This document shows, one piece after another, positions 8,795-16,209 of a stretch of DNA of 17,903 nucleotides. The notes under the pieces were generated by a model. That model saw only the letters and a list, made by a program, of their open reading frames with translations, did no database searches and was not told the DNA's origin. Origin of the DNA: Planctomycetia bacterium (GTDB lineage: Bacteria > Planctomycetota > Planctomycetia > Pirellulales > UBA1268); the NCBI GenBank assembly GCA_009926295.1, contig RFPF01000034.1, positions 1 to 17,903 on the forward strand, written 5' to 3'. Position 1 is the stretch's first letter; every line of letters starts with the position of its first letter. A program made the translations under genes and the position numbers.

Positions 8795-9970
8795 CTAGGT
8801 GCCCGGCTCCTCGATCACGACCTCGTCGAGTTCCGTGCCGTCGACGTCGTGCCTGAGGAGCACGTAGGCCGCGGTCGCGATCGACCAGAAGTAGCCCCAG
8901 CCGAACGATCCGAGCAGGGTGCGGAGCCCGCCCGTCCAGAAGGCGAGTGCCCTGATGCCCCACGAGCCGTCGGGGGCATCGCGCAGCCCGTCCAGGACTG
9001 CGATGGTCCGTTCGTGTCCCATCCCGAAACTGGCGGCCCACAGCGCCAGGGTGCTGGTAGCGTCGGCGAGGAGGCCGGCCGCCGCGCAGGCAGGCAGGGC
9101 TACGACGAGGGCCACGAACGCGTAGAACGCATAATGGAGCGGCCGCTGATAGACGTAGGAGAACGCCGTCGAGATCGCCTGGAAGCTGTCGCCTCGCTCC
9201 ACGCCGATCGCGGCCACCATGAGCGGCCAGCCGACCACGAGCCCGATCGCGAGGATCGCGAGCACGACGGCGCCGGCGAGCACGAGCGGCCACAGGGCGC
9301 CGGCCACGGCGAGCCCCCACTCCGACCGCATGAGGAGGCCGAGCAACGCGCCCGGCACCGAGAGCGCGACGATGCCGAGCAGCACGAACGCCACCGAGTT
9401 GAACCCGGCCACCCACTTCCGCGCCCCGTAGAGGACGCCGCCGAGGATCCCCGGGGCCTCCTCGCCGACCAGCTTGAGGGCGACGTGCCGCGTGATGGCG
9501 GTGCCGAAGATCGACCACACGAGGACGAACCAGGCGATGCGGGCGAGGGCGCCGCCCATCTGCCGGAGCGAGGACGTCGGGCGGAACGGGATGACCACGA
9601 GTTCGAGGACGTCGGCCGCCGGCTTCGGCAGCCAGGTCCACGCCGCCCGCAGGGCCGGCAGGGCGTCGCGGCTCGGCGCGAGGGCGGAGGCGACCCCTGA
9701 CCCGCTCGGACCCGCCAGATCGGGGCCGCCGCCACCCCGGGCGTCGAGGATCGCGTCGATCGCCGGATCGGAGCCGGAGAGCCTGAGGCTGTCGGCGATC
9801 GACCATCCGGCCCAGGTGGCCAGCCCTCCGAGGAGGGCGAGCAGCACTACCGTGGGGGCGAACGCGGCGCCGGCGGCGCGGAACAGGAGCCACCATGGCA
9901 GCGCCTCGCTCCAGAGCACCTCGTGGACGATCCGTCCCTGGTCCTGCGGCGGTGGCGTGTCGTGCGACAT
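8795..9970 (-). CDS. Polytopic membrane protein of unknown function
   Basis: 391-residue protein not assigned to a named family. The N-terminal ~25 residues are polar (MSHDTPPPQDQGRIVHEVLW). About seven hydrophobic segments follow: near residues 27-58, 155-175, 200-225, 235-270, 290-325 and two close to the C-terminus (GSFGWGYFWSIATAAYVLL). An extracytoplasmic or cytoplasmic Gly/Pro-rich stretch lies around 65-120. The C-terminal tail is acidic (DVDGTELDEVVIEEPGT). Start ATG 9970 is preceded by GAGAGGA at good spacing; the frame remains open to 10045, but that would run through the intergenic sequence after yacG. It is the last same-strand gene downstream of the chaperone operon, 55 bases after yacG, so it may be read through from it. 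Function is not inferred. Confidence 0.8.
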   Translation of the reverse strand: MSHDTPPPQDQGRIVHEVLWSEALPWWLLFRAAGAAFAPTVVLLALLGGLATWAGWSIADSLRLSGSDPAIDAILDARGGGGPDLAGPSGSGVASALAPSRDALPALRAAWTWLPKPAADVLELVVIPFRPTSSLRQMGGALARIAWFVLVWSIFGTAITRHVALKLVGEEAPGILGGVLYGARKWVAGFNSVAFVLLGIVALSVPGALLGLLMRSEWGLAVAGALWPLVLAGAVVLAILAIGLVVGWPLMVAAIGVERGDSFQAISTAFSYVYQRPLHYAFYAFVALVVALPACAAAGLLADATSTLALWAASFGMGHERTIAVLDGLRDAPDGSWGIRALAFWTGGLRTLLGSFGWGYFWSIATAAYVLLRHDVDGTELDEVVIEEPGT

Positions 9971-10025
9971 TGGGGTCCTCTCCGGACGTTGGGTTCTCGA
10001 GACGGCGGGCACGAGTATAGGACAG

Positions 10026-10196
10026 TCAGTCCGATTCCGCCTCATCCTCGTCGACGGGCCGCTTCTTCTCCGGAACGGCGTAGGACTCGTCGAGCCAGCG
10101 GCCGAGGTCGATCAGGCGGCAGCGGTCGCTGCAGAACGGCACGGTGGGAGTGGTGGCGAGGTCGACGGCGGCATCGCAAACGGGGCAGCGCGGCAT
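10026..10196 (-). CDS. yacG: YacG-type zinc-finger DNA gyrase inhibitor
   Basis: 56-residue protein. Zinc-binding cysteines are Cys4 and Cys7 (PRCPVCDAA) and Cys22 and Cys26 (PFCSDRCRLIDLGRWL). The segment FCSxRCxxIDLGRWLxExY is the hallmark of the YacG family, whose E. coli member binds GyrB and inhibits DNA gyrase (established for that protein). The C-terminus is acidic (EDEAESD). Start ATG 10196 lies only 3 bases after the fmdB-like stop, with AGAGG within the end of that gene 8 bases upstream, so translational coupling is likely. In many proteobacteria yacG sits with coaE or the pilin genes; here it is at the tail of a chaperone operon. Confidence 0.9.
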   Translation of the reverse strand: MPRCPVCDAAVDLATTPTVPFCSDRCRLIDLGRWLDESYAVPEKKRPVDEDEAESD

Positions 10197-10199
10197 CGG

Positions 10200-10487
10200 T
10201 CAGCCCTCTCCGCCACCCTTCGACTCGCCCTTCTTCTCCCCGCCTCCCTTCGAACCCTCGGCCTTCCCGCCCGAGTCGGCCGCGGCGCCCTTCTTGTAGG
10301 ACTCGCTGCGGTAGTCGGTCTTGTAGAAGCCCGATCCCTTGAACACGATCGCCCCACCGGCGCCGATCAGCCGCCGCAGCTTCCTCTTGCCGCACTCGGG
10401 GCACGTCTTCTTCACGCCGTCGGTCATCGACTGGAAGAGCTCGAAAGCGTGTCCGCACGCGTCGCACACGTAGTCGTATGTGGGCAT
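10200..10487 (-). CDS. FmdB-family zinc-ribbon protein
   Basis: 95-residue small protein of the FmdB/CxxC_CxxC regulatory-protein family. It opens with MPTYDYVCDACGHAFELFQS and has two Cys pairs, Cys8/Cys11 and Cys29/Cys32 (CPECGKRKLRRLIG), forming one zinc ribbon. GGAIVFKGSGFYKTDYR is the usual following segment. The tail (about residues 65-95) is low-complexity Gly/Lys/Glu/Ser and probably disordered. Start ATG 10487 is 6 bases past the grpE stop, and the last grpE codons (CAG GAG TAG) supply its AGGAG ribosome site. That arrangement argues for tight coupling to grpE. The molecular role of the family is not established; the regulatory name comes from an amidase operon. Confidence 0.9.
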   Translation of the reverse strand: MPTYDYVCDACGHAFELFQSMTDGVKKTCPECGKRKLRRLIGAGGAIVFKGSGFYKTDYRSESYKKGAAADSGGKAEGSKGGGEKKGESKGGGEG

Positions 10488-10493
10488 CGGGTT

Positions 10494-10997
10494 CTACTCC
10501 TGTCTGGCGACGATGACCTGGGCGGGCCGCACCACCCGGTCGTGCAGGCGATACCCGCGGCTCGCGACACCAACGACGGTGCCGGGCTCGGTGTTCGGCG
10601 CCGCCTGCTGCAGTATCGCGTCGTGCACTGCGGGATCGAACGGATTGCCCACGGTGTCGATCGTCGTGCACCCGTGCGATTCGAGCAGTTTTTCGATCTG
10701 CTGGGCCGTCATCCGGAACCCGGCCTTGAGCCCTTCGACGTCGGCGGTCTTCTCCGCAGCCTCGATCGCACGCAGCACGTTGTCGAGCACGGGAAGCAGA
10801 TCGCGGAGCAGGTCGATCTCGCGATACTTCAGTGCGTCCTCGTATTCACGGCGGGATCGCTTGCGGAAGTTTTCGAGTTCCGCCTGCGCGCGGAGGGCCC
10901 GATCCTCCGCCTCCCGCAGCAGTGCCTCGGTGGGTGGTTGCTCCGGTGAGCATCCCGCCGTGGCGTTGGCGTCGGATTCTGACTCATGTTCGGACAT
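10494..10997 (-). CDS. grpE: GrpE nucleotide-exchange factor for DnaK
   Basis: 167-residue co-chaperone that releases ADP from DnaK. A short acidic, disordered N-terminus is followed by the long helical/coiled-coil region (about 25-65: LLREAEDRALRAQAELENFRKR and on) and the central LLPVLDNVLRAI helix. The beta domain carries the signature segments NPFDPAVHDAI and GTVVGVASRGYRLHDRVVRPAQVIVA. Length is somewhat below the E. coli protein (197), mainly because of the short N-terminus. Start ATG 10997 has GGAGA 8 bases upstream. It lies 42 bases after dnaJ and directly upstream of the fmdB-like gene. No dnaK is present in the window, so its partner is encoded elsewhere. Confidence 0.96.
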   Translation of the reverse strand: MSEHESESDANATAGCSPEQPPTEALLREAEDRALRAQAELENFRKRSRREYEDALKYREIDLLRDLLPVLDNVLRAIEAAEKTADVEGLKAGFRMTAQQIEKLLESHGCTTIDTVGNPFDPAVHDAILQQAAPNTEPGTVVGVASRGYRLHDRVVRPAQVIVARQE

Positions 10998-11039
10998 GCG
11001 ATGGTCTCCGCGTGTTGAAGTCGTGACGACCGGGCGGCT

Positions 11040-12173
11040 TCAGGGTTCCCCGCCCTCGGCCGGCTGGAAATACTCGGCCAGCCGGCTCAGGAAGCCCGAA
11101 CGCTTCGGGCTGACCGCCTTGTGTTCCTCGGTGGCGAGTTCGCGCAGCAGCTGCTCGGCCCTGGCGGAGAGCGTCTTGGGAACCTCGACATGCACGTGCA
11201 CGTGCAGGTCGCCGATTCCGCGGCCGCGCACCTCGGGCATCCCGAGACCGCGCACGCGGATCACCTCGCCCGCCTGCGTGCCGCGCTTGATCTCGAGGGG
11301 CTTCGGGCCGTCGAGAGTGGGCACCTCGGCGGTGACGCCGAGCGCAGCCTGGCTGAAGGTGATCGGGACCTCGCAATGCAGGTCGCGGCCGTCCCGCTTG
11401 AGGAACGGATGCTCCTCGATCTCGATCATGCAGTAGCAGTCGCCGGGCGGGCCGCCGTTGGCCCCCGGTTCGCCTTCTCCGGCGAGCCGGACCCGCACGT
11501 CGTTGTCCACGCCGGCGGGGATCGTCACGCGGCGTTCGACCTGCTCCTCGGTGAGGCCTTCGCCGCCGCACTCGCGGCACTTCTCGCGGATCACCCTGCC
11601 TGCGCCCTGGCAGGCCGGGCAGGTGGTTTGCAGGCGGAACACGCCCGCCTGCTGGATCACCTGGCCCTGTCCGGCGCAGTAGTCGCACGGTACGGGCGTG
11701 GTGCCCTTCTTCGCGCCGCTGCCGTCACACGCGGCGCACGCCTCGTGGCGGGTGAACTCCACCGACTTCGTCGCCCCGCGGGCCGCCTCCACGAGGGTCA
11801 TCGACACGCTCGCGAACACGTCGCGGCCCTTCCGGGGGCGGTTGCTCCGGCGGCCGCCGCCGAACAGTCCGCCGCCGAACATGTCGCCGAAGGCCTCGAA
11901 GATGTCGCCGATGTCGTTGAAGTCGTGGACGGGGCCGCCCTGCAGCCCCGCGTGGCCGTAGCGGTCGTAGCGAGCCCGCAGCGTCTGGTCGGAGAGCACT
12001 TCGAACGCGCGGGCGGCCTCCTTGAAGCGGTCGGCCGCCTCCGCGTTGCCCGGATTCTTGTCCGGGTGGAACCGGATCGCCAGCTTGCGGTACGACTCCG
12101 CTATCTGCGCGTTCGACGCGGTGCGCTCGACGCCCAGGACCTCGTAGTAGTCGCGCTGTGGGGTGTGGGGCAT
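11040..12173 (-). CDS. dnaJ: Chaperone DnaJ (type I Hsp40)
   Basis: 377-residue type I DnaJ. The J domain has the HPD motif at residues 36-38 (RFHPDKNPGN). A Gly/Phe-rich linker follows (FGDMFGGGLFGGG, about 90-105). The zinc-finger domain spans about 146-206 with four CxxCxGxG repeats: CAACDGSG, CDYCAGQG, CPACQGAG and CRECGGEG. The C-terminal substrate-binding domains end near HVHVHVEVPKTLS. I chose ATG 12173 because the family begins just before DYYEVLGV; an in-frame GTG at 12191 would add six residues. No strong Shine-Dalgarno is visible. It begins 24 bases after the GGM-less groEL stop, so it is in the same operon. It stimulates the ATPase of a DnaK not encoded here. Confidence 0.96.
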   Translation of the reverse strand: MPHTPQRDYYEVLGVERTASNAQIAESYRKLAIRFHPDKNPGNAEAADRFKEAARAFEVLSDQTLRARYDRYGHAGLQGGPVHDFNDIGDIFEAFGDMFGGGLFGGGRRSNRPRKGRDVFASVSMTLVEAARGATKSVEFTRHEACAACDGSGAKKGTTPVPCDYCAGQGQVIQQAGVFRLQTTCPACQGAGRVIREKCRECGGEGLTEEQVERRVTIPAGVDNDVRVRLAGEGEPGANGGPPGDCYCMIEIEEHPFLKRDGRDLHCEVPITFSQAALGVTAEVPTLDGPKPLEIKRGTQAGEVIRVRGLGMPEVRGRGIGDLHVHVHVEVPKTLSARAEQLLRELATEEHKAVSPKRSGFLSRLAEYFQPAEGGEP

Positions 12174-12197
12174 GGATTGGCGAGCCCGCACCGAAGG

Positions 12198-13817
12198 CTA
12201 GCGGACGCTGCCTTCCACCCGGCGCTTCTTCGCCTCGTCCTTGTCGAGATTGGTGACGAGAGCCTCGGTCGTGAGCAGGAGCCCGGAGATGCTCGCGGCG
12301 TTGGTGAGCGCCACCCGCACCACCTTCACCGGATCGATGATCCCCGCCTTGAGCATGTCGACGTACTCGCCCTTGTTGGCGTCGTAGCCGACGTGGATGT
12401 CCTTGCCCGCGACCTCGTCGGCCACGACGGACCCGTCGATGCCGCCGTTCTCCGCGATCTGGCGGATCGGGGCCTCGAGGGCGTGGAGCACGATGTCGAC
12501 CCCGATCTTCTCGTCGCCCTTGGCCTGCGAGCGGGCCTTTTCCACCGCCTCACGGCAGCGCAGCAGGGCCACGCCGCCGCCCGGCACGATGCCTTCCTCG
12601 ACGGCCGCCCGGGTGGCGTGAAGGGCGTCTTCGACGCGGGCCTTCTTCTGCTTCATCTCGGCCTCGGTGCCGGCACCCACCGACACGATCGCCACGCCGC
12701 CGGTGAGCTTGGCGAGCCGCTCCTGGAGCTTCTCGCGGTCATACTCGCTCTCGGTCGCGTCGATCTGGTTGCGGATCTGCTGCACGCGGGCCTGCACGTC
12801 GGGCTGCTTGCCCGCGCCCTGCACGATGGTCGTCTCGTTCTTGTCGACGGTGACGCTCTTCGCCTTACCGAGGTGGGAGAGATCGAGATTCTCGAGCTTG
12901 AGGCCGAGGTCCTCGCTGATCAGCGTGCCGCCGGTGAGCACCGCGATGTCGCCGAGCATCGCCTTGCGGCGATCGCCGAAGCCGGGGGCCTTGGAGGCGC
13001 AGATGTTGAGCACGCCGCGGAGTTTGTTCACCACCAGCGCCGTCAGGGCATCGCCGTCGATGTCCTCGGCGATGATCAGCAGCGGCTTGCCGGACTGCGC
13101 CACCTTCTCGAGCAGGGGAAGCAGGTCGCGCAGGTTCGAGATCTTCTTCTCGTGGATCAGGATCAGGGCATCGTCGAGCTGGCAGTCCATCTCGGCGGTG
13201 CGATTGATGAAGTAGGGCGAGATGTAGCCCTTGTCGAACTGCATCCCGTCGACGAACCGCACGGTCGTCTCCGTGGTCTTCCCCTCTTCGACGGTGATCA
13301 CGCCGTCCTTGCCGACCTTCTGGAGGGCCTCGGCGAGCAGGTCGCCGATGCCGCGGTCGTTGTTGGCGCTGATCGCGCCGACCTGGGCGATCTCCTGCGG
13401 GCGGTCGACCTTCTTGGCCATTTCCATCAGTCGCCCCACGGCCGCGGCCACGCCCTTCTCGATGCCGCGTCGCACGGCCGTCGGATTGCTCCCGGCAGCC
13501 ACCATCCGCGTGCCCTCGCGAAAGATCGCCCGCGCCAGCACCGTGGCCGTCGTCGTGCCGTCGCCCGCGAGATCCGACGTCTTCGAGGCCACCTCGTTGA
13601 CGAGCTTTGCGCCCATGTTCTCGAAGGCGTCCTCGAGGTCCACCTCCTTGCTCACCGTGACCCCGTCCTTGGTCACGGTGGGTCCGCCGAACGACTTGTC
13701 GATGATGACATTGCGGCCCGTCGGCCCCATCGTCACTGCGACCGCTCCCGCGAGCTTTTCCACGCCCTTGAGCAGCTTGGCGCGGGCGTTGTCGTCGAAC
13801 ATCAGTTGCTTCGGCAC
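12198..13817 (-). CDS. groEL: Chaperonin GroEL paralogue lacking the GGM tail
   Basis: 539-residue Hsp60 subunit of the double-ring ATP-driven folding chamber (cytoplasm). The ATP-site motif GDGTTTATVL is at 85-94 (Asp86 matches E. coli Asp87). VEDALHATRAAVEEGIVPGGG carries the second catalytic Asp and the family signature. The apical segment GYISPYFINR keeps the aromatic residues used for substrate and GroES contact. The C-terminus is unusual: it ends DKDEAKKRRVEGSVR, a basic tail with none of the Gly-Gly-Met repeats found in typical GroEL. The start is GTG 13817, with GAGGAG 8 bases upstream. It lies 46 bases after groES and 24 bases before dnaJ. It is the second of two groEL genes in the operon, and division of labour between them is inferred only. 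Confidence 0.96.
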   Translation of the reverse strand: MPKQLMFDDNARAKLLKGVEKLAGAVAVTMGPTGRNVIIDKSFGGPTVTKDGVTVSKEVDLEDAFENMGAKLVNEVASKTSDLAGDGTTTATVLARAIFREGTRMVAAGSNPTAVRRGIEKGVAAAVGRLMEMAKKVDRPQEIAQVGAISANNDRGIGDLLAEALQKVGKDGVITVEEGKTTETTVRFVDGMQFDKGYISPYFINRTAEMDCQLDDALILIHEKKISNLRDLLPLLEKVAQSGKPLLIIAEDIDGDALTALVVNKLRGVLNICASKAPGFGDRRKAMLGDIAVLTGGTLISEDLGLKLENLDLSHLGKAKSVTVDKNETTIVQGAGKQPDVQARVQQIRNQIDATESEYDREKLQERLAKLTGGVAIVSVGAGTEAEMKQKKARVEDALHATRAAVEEGIVPGGGVALLRCREAVEKARSQAKGDEKIGVDIVLHALEAPIRQIAENGGIDGSVVADEVAGKDIHVGYDANKGEYVDMLKAGIIDPVKVVRVALTNAASISGLLLTTEALVTNLDKDEAKKRRVEGSVR

Positions 13818-13863
13818 GGAACGGTCTCCTCGGATGGGGGTGGGCGGATTGGAAAACGGATGG

Positions 13864-14169
13864 TCAGCTCATGACCTTGGCCAGGATGTCGCTCTCGCGC
13901 AGGATCTTGACGTCGTGGCCGTCGACCTCGATGTCGCTGCCCGAGTACTTGCCGTAGATGACCTCGTCGCCGACGGCCACCGAGAGCGACGCCCGCTGGC
14001 CGTTTTCGAGAAGCTTGCCGGGTCCGAGCGCGAGCACGTGGCCGCGCTGCGGCTTCTCCTTGGCCGAGTCGGGCAGCACGATGCCACCGGCCGTGCGCTC
14101 CTCGGCCTCGACGGGCTCCACCACCACGCGGTCATCGAGCGGACGAATCTTCAGGTTCTTCGCAGCCAT
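13864..14169 (-). CDS. groES: Co-chaperonin GroES
   Basis: 101-residue Hsp10 that caps the GroEL ring as a heptamer. Recognised from KIRPLDDRVVVEPVEAEERTAGGIVLPDSAKEKPQRGHVLALGPG, cited in part, which includes the mobile loop (about residues 22-36, GGIVLP being the GroEL-contacting tripeptide region). The C-terminal segment is GDEVIYGKYSGSDIEVDGHDVKIL. Start ATG 14169 was chosen because GGAGAGA lies 7-8 bases upstream and it gives MAAKNLKIRPLDD. An upstream in-frame codon at 14205 would add an unlikely hydrophobic leader. It sits between two groEL genes, 55 bases after the first and 46 before the second, so one co-chaperonin gene serves both. Confidence 0.97.
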   Translation of the reverse strand: MAAKNLKIRPLDDRVVVEPVEAEERTAGGIVLPDSAKEKPQRGHVLALGPGKLLENGQRASLSVAVGDEVIYGKYSGSDIEVDGHDVKILRESDILAKVMS

Positions 14170-14224
14170 CAGCAGTTCTCTCCAAAAGGGAAGGAAAAGT
14201 TGCAAGTGTTCACGTCGCCCCGGT

Positions 14225-15922
14225 TCACATCATGCCGGGCATGCCCATGCCGCCCATGCCGCCGCCCATGCCACCCATTCCGCCCATGCCACCGCCCATG
14301 CCGTGGTGGTCGTGGCCGTCGCCGCCCGACTCCTCCTCGGCCTTCGGGATTTCGGTGATGAGCGACTCGGTCGTGAGGAGCAGGGCCGCCACGCTCGCCG
14401 CGTTCTGGAGCGCCGTCCGCACGACCTTGGCCGGATCGATCACGCCGGCGCTCAGGAGGTCGCAGTATTCCTCCTTGTCCGCGTCGTAACCGTCGTTCCT
14501 GCCCTTCATCTGCCGAACGCGGTTCACGACCACCGGCCCGTCGACCCCGGCGTTGGATGCGATCGCCTCGAGGGGATAGCGGAGCGAGTGCTTCACGATC
14601 GCAGCCCCGAGCTTTTCGTCGCCATCGAGATCGAGCTTGTCGATGGACTTCTCGCTCCGCAGCAGCGCGACGCCGCCGCCGGGCACGATCCCCTCGGCGA
14701 GGGCAGCCTGGGTCGCGCTCTTGGCGTCGTCGATGAGCGCCTTGCGCTCCTTCATCTCCGTTTCGGTCGCGGCGCCGACGTTGATCTGCGCCACGCCGCC
14801 GGCGAGTTTGGCGAGCCGTTCCTGGAGTTTCTCGCGATCGTAGTCGCTCGTCGTGGCCTCGATCTCCGCCCGGATCTGGCTGGCCCGGCCGTCGATCGCG
14901 GCCTTCGCGCCTGCGCCGCTCACGATGGTGGTGTTTTCCGCCTCGACGATCACCTTCTTGGCACGGCCGAGGTCGGTCAGCTTCACGGCATCGAGCGAGA
15001 TGCCGAGGTCCTTGAAGATCGCCTGCCCGCCAGTGAGCACGGCGAGGTCGCCCATGATCGCCTTGCGGCGGTCGCCGTACCCGGGAGCCTTGATGGCCAC
15101 CGACTGCACGATCCCACGGAGCTTGTTCACGACCAGCGTGGCGAGGGCCTCCCCCTCGACGTCCTCGGCGATCACCACCAGCGGCTTGCCGGCCTTGCTG
15201 ATCGCCTCCAGGAGCGGCACGAGGTTCTTCGCGCTCGAGATCTTCTCCTCGAACAGCAGGATGTAGGGGTTGTCGAACTCGCAGGTCTGGGCGTCTGCGT
15301 CGGTGACGAAGTGGGGCGAGAGGAACCCGCGGTCGAACTGCATGCCCTCGACCACCTCGACGCTCGTCTCGGCCTGCTTCCCCTCCTCGACGGTGATCAC
15401 TCCGTCCTTGCCCACCTTCAGGATCGCCTCGGCCAGCACGTTGCCGATTGTCGGGTCGTTGTTGCCCGCTATCGTCGCGATCTGCATCAGCTCCGTCTTG
15501 TTCTTCTCGTTGATGGGCGTCGCCATCGAGAGGATGGCCTTCGACACGGCCTCGACGGCGTGGTGGATGCCGCGCGACAGGGCCATCGGGTCGGCACCTG
15601 CGGCGATCATCTTCAGGCCCTCGCGAAAGATCGCCTCCGCGAGGACGGTGGCCGTGGTGGTGCCATCACCTGCGACGTCGTTGGTCTTGCTGGCCGCTTC
15701 CTTGACGAGCTGTGCACCGAGGTTCTCGTAGGGATCCTCGAGATCGATGTCCTCGGCCACCGTGACGCCGTCTTTCGTGACTTTCGGGGAGCCCCATCCC
15801 TTGTCGAGCACGGCATTGCGGCCGCGGGGGCCGAGAGTGCTCTTCACGGCACGGGCGAGTTTTGACACGCCGGCGAGCAGCGGCTGACGGGCCTCGTCGT
15901 CGAACACCATCTGTTTGGCCAC
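14225..15922 (-). CDS. groEL: Chaperonin GroEL paralogue with GGM tail (first gene of the operon)
   Basis: 565-residue Hsp60 subunit. The ATP motif GDGTTTATVL is at 85-94. The signature region reads DDAKSATQAALAEGIVPGGG, a little divergent from the usual AAVEEG. The apical region reads RGFLSPHFV, so a His replaces the Tyr of the common SPYF motif. The C-terminal tail is the classical flexible Gly/Met-rich one, preceded by a His-rich segment (GGDGHDHHGMGGG) and ending GMPGMM. The start is GTG 15922, with AAGGAG 6 bases upstream, giving MAKQMVFDDEAR. The frame is open for a further 220 codons upstream, but that part crosses the promoter and shows no GroEL homology. It is the first gene of the run groEL-groES-groEL-dnaJ-grpE and lies downstream of a sigma-54-type promoter. 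Confidence 0.96.
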   Translation of the reverse strand: MAKQMVFDDEARQPLLAGVSKLARAVKSTLGPRGRNAVLDKGWGSPKVTKDGVTVAEDIDLEDPYENLGAQLVKEAASKTNDVAGDGTTTATVLAEAIFREGLKMIAAGADPMALSRGIHHAVEAVSKAILSMATPINEKNKTELMQIATIAGNNDPTIGNVLAEAILKVGKDGVITVEEGKQAETSVEVVEGMQFDRGFLSPHFVTDADAQTCEFDNPYILLFEEKISSAKNLVPLLEAISKAGKPLVVIAEDVEGEALATLVVNKLRGIVQSVAIKAPGYGDRRKAIMGDLAVLTGGQAIFKDLGISLDAVKLTDLGRAKKVIVEAENTTIVSGAGAKAAIDGRASQIRAEIEATTSDYDREKLQERLAKLAGGVAQINVGAATETEMKERKALIDDAKSATQAALAEGIVPGGGVALLRSEKSIDKLDLDGDEKLGAAIVKHSLRYPLEAIASNAGVDGPVVVNRVRQMKGRNDGYDADKEEYCDLLSAGVIDPAKVVRTALQNAASVAALLLTTESLITEIPKAEEESGGDGHDHHGMGGGMGGMGGMGGGMGGMGMPGMM

Positions 15923-16006
15923 GGTGAGCTCCTTCGGAATCAGGATGAATGCGGTCGGTCGAATCGGGCCGGGCGGTCCCAGCCGAAACGGGTTTGGCAG
16001 CCATTG

Positions 16007-16129
16007 AACGGCACGCCCTGCAGGGAAGCAACCCGCGTGCCAAAGTTCCGGTCGCCACGCCGTTTGCGGTGGAATTGCGGGTTGGCGGGACTGCGCGTCA
16101 TCGTGAGGGCTCCGGCCGGGCGTGCCGTT
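16007..16129. repeat. Widely spaced 12-base inverted repeat around the groEL promoter
   Basis: AACGGCACGCCC at 16007-16018 is repeated as its exact reverse complement at 16118-16129. The left copy overlaps the predicted transcription start; the right copy lies about 100 bases upstream, the usual distance for an enhancer-binding-protein site. The right copy also overlaps a short palindrome TGCC-GTTTT-GGCA (16123-16135). It could be a regulator site pair or chance in GC-rich DNA. This gap (15923-16209) holds no gene that I can see. Confidence 0.4.
16028..16042 (-). promoter_or_regulatory. Sigma-54 (-24/-12) promoter for the chaperone operon
   Basis: On the minus strand the sequence is TTGGCACG-CGGG-TTGCTT, an exact match to the sigma-54 core TGGCACG-N4-TTGC, with GG and GC separated by exactly 10 bases. 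The predicted start of transcription is near 16016, giving a leader of about 94 bases before groEL GTG 15922. No equally good sigma-70 pair and no CIRCE operator (TTAGCACTC-N9-GAGTGCTAA) was seen between 15923 and 16209. Its position and orientation fit the operon. The call is from motif match alone. Confidence 0.65.
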
Positions 16130-16209
16130 TTGGCAGAATGGCCCGGTGGCCTCGGGTGTAAGATGCCGCCCGCGAGAAACAGGACAGGTTTGCGTTCGGG
16201 TGGCGTTCC

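Noticed and set aside
11121..13874. A 917-codon open frame on the plus strand across dnaJ and groEL
   Set aside because: It is antisense to two unmistakable chaperone genes, its product is rich in Val, Ala, Asp, His and Arg without motifs, and it is the expected mirror of GC-rich codon bias.
14228..14310. Tandem short repeats that could be read as a microsatellite or repeat array
   Set aside because: They encode the Gly/Gly/Met tail of GroEL and are ordinary for the family.
15923..16209. CIRCE/HrcA operator upstream of groEL
   Set aside because: No TTAGCACTC-N9-GAGTGCTAA or near match was found on either strand.
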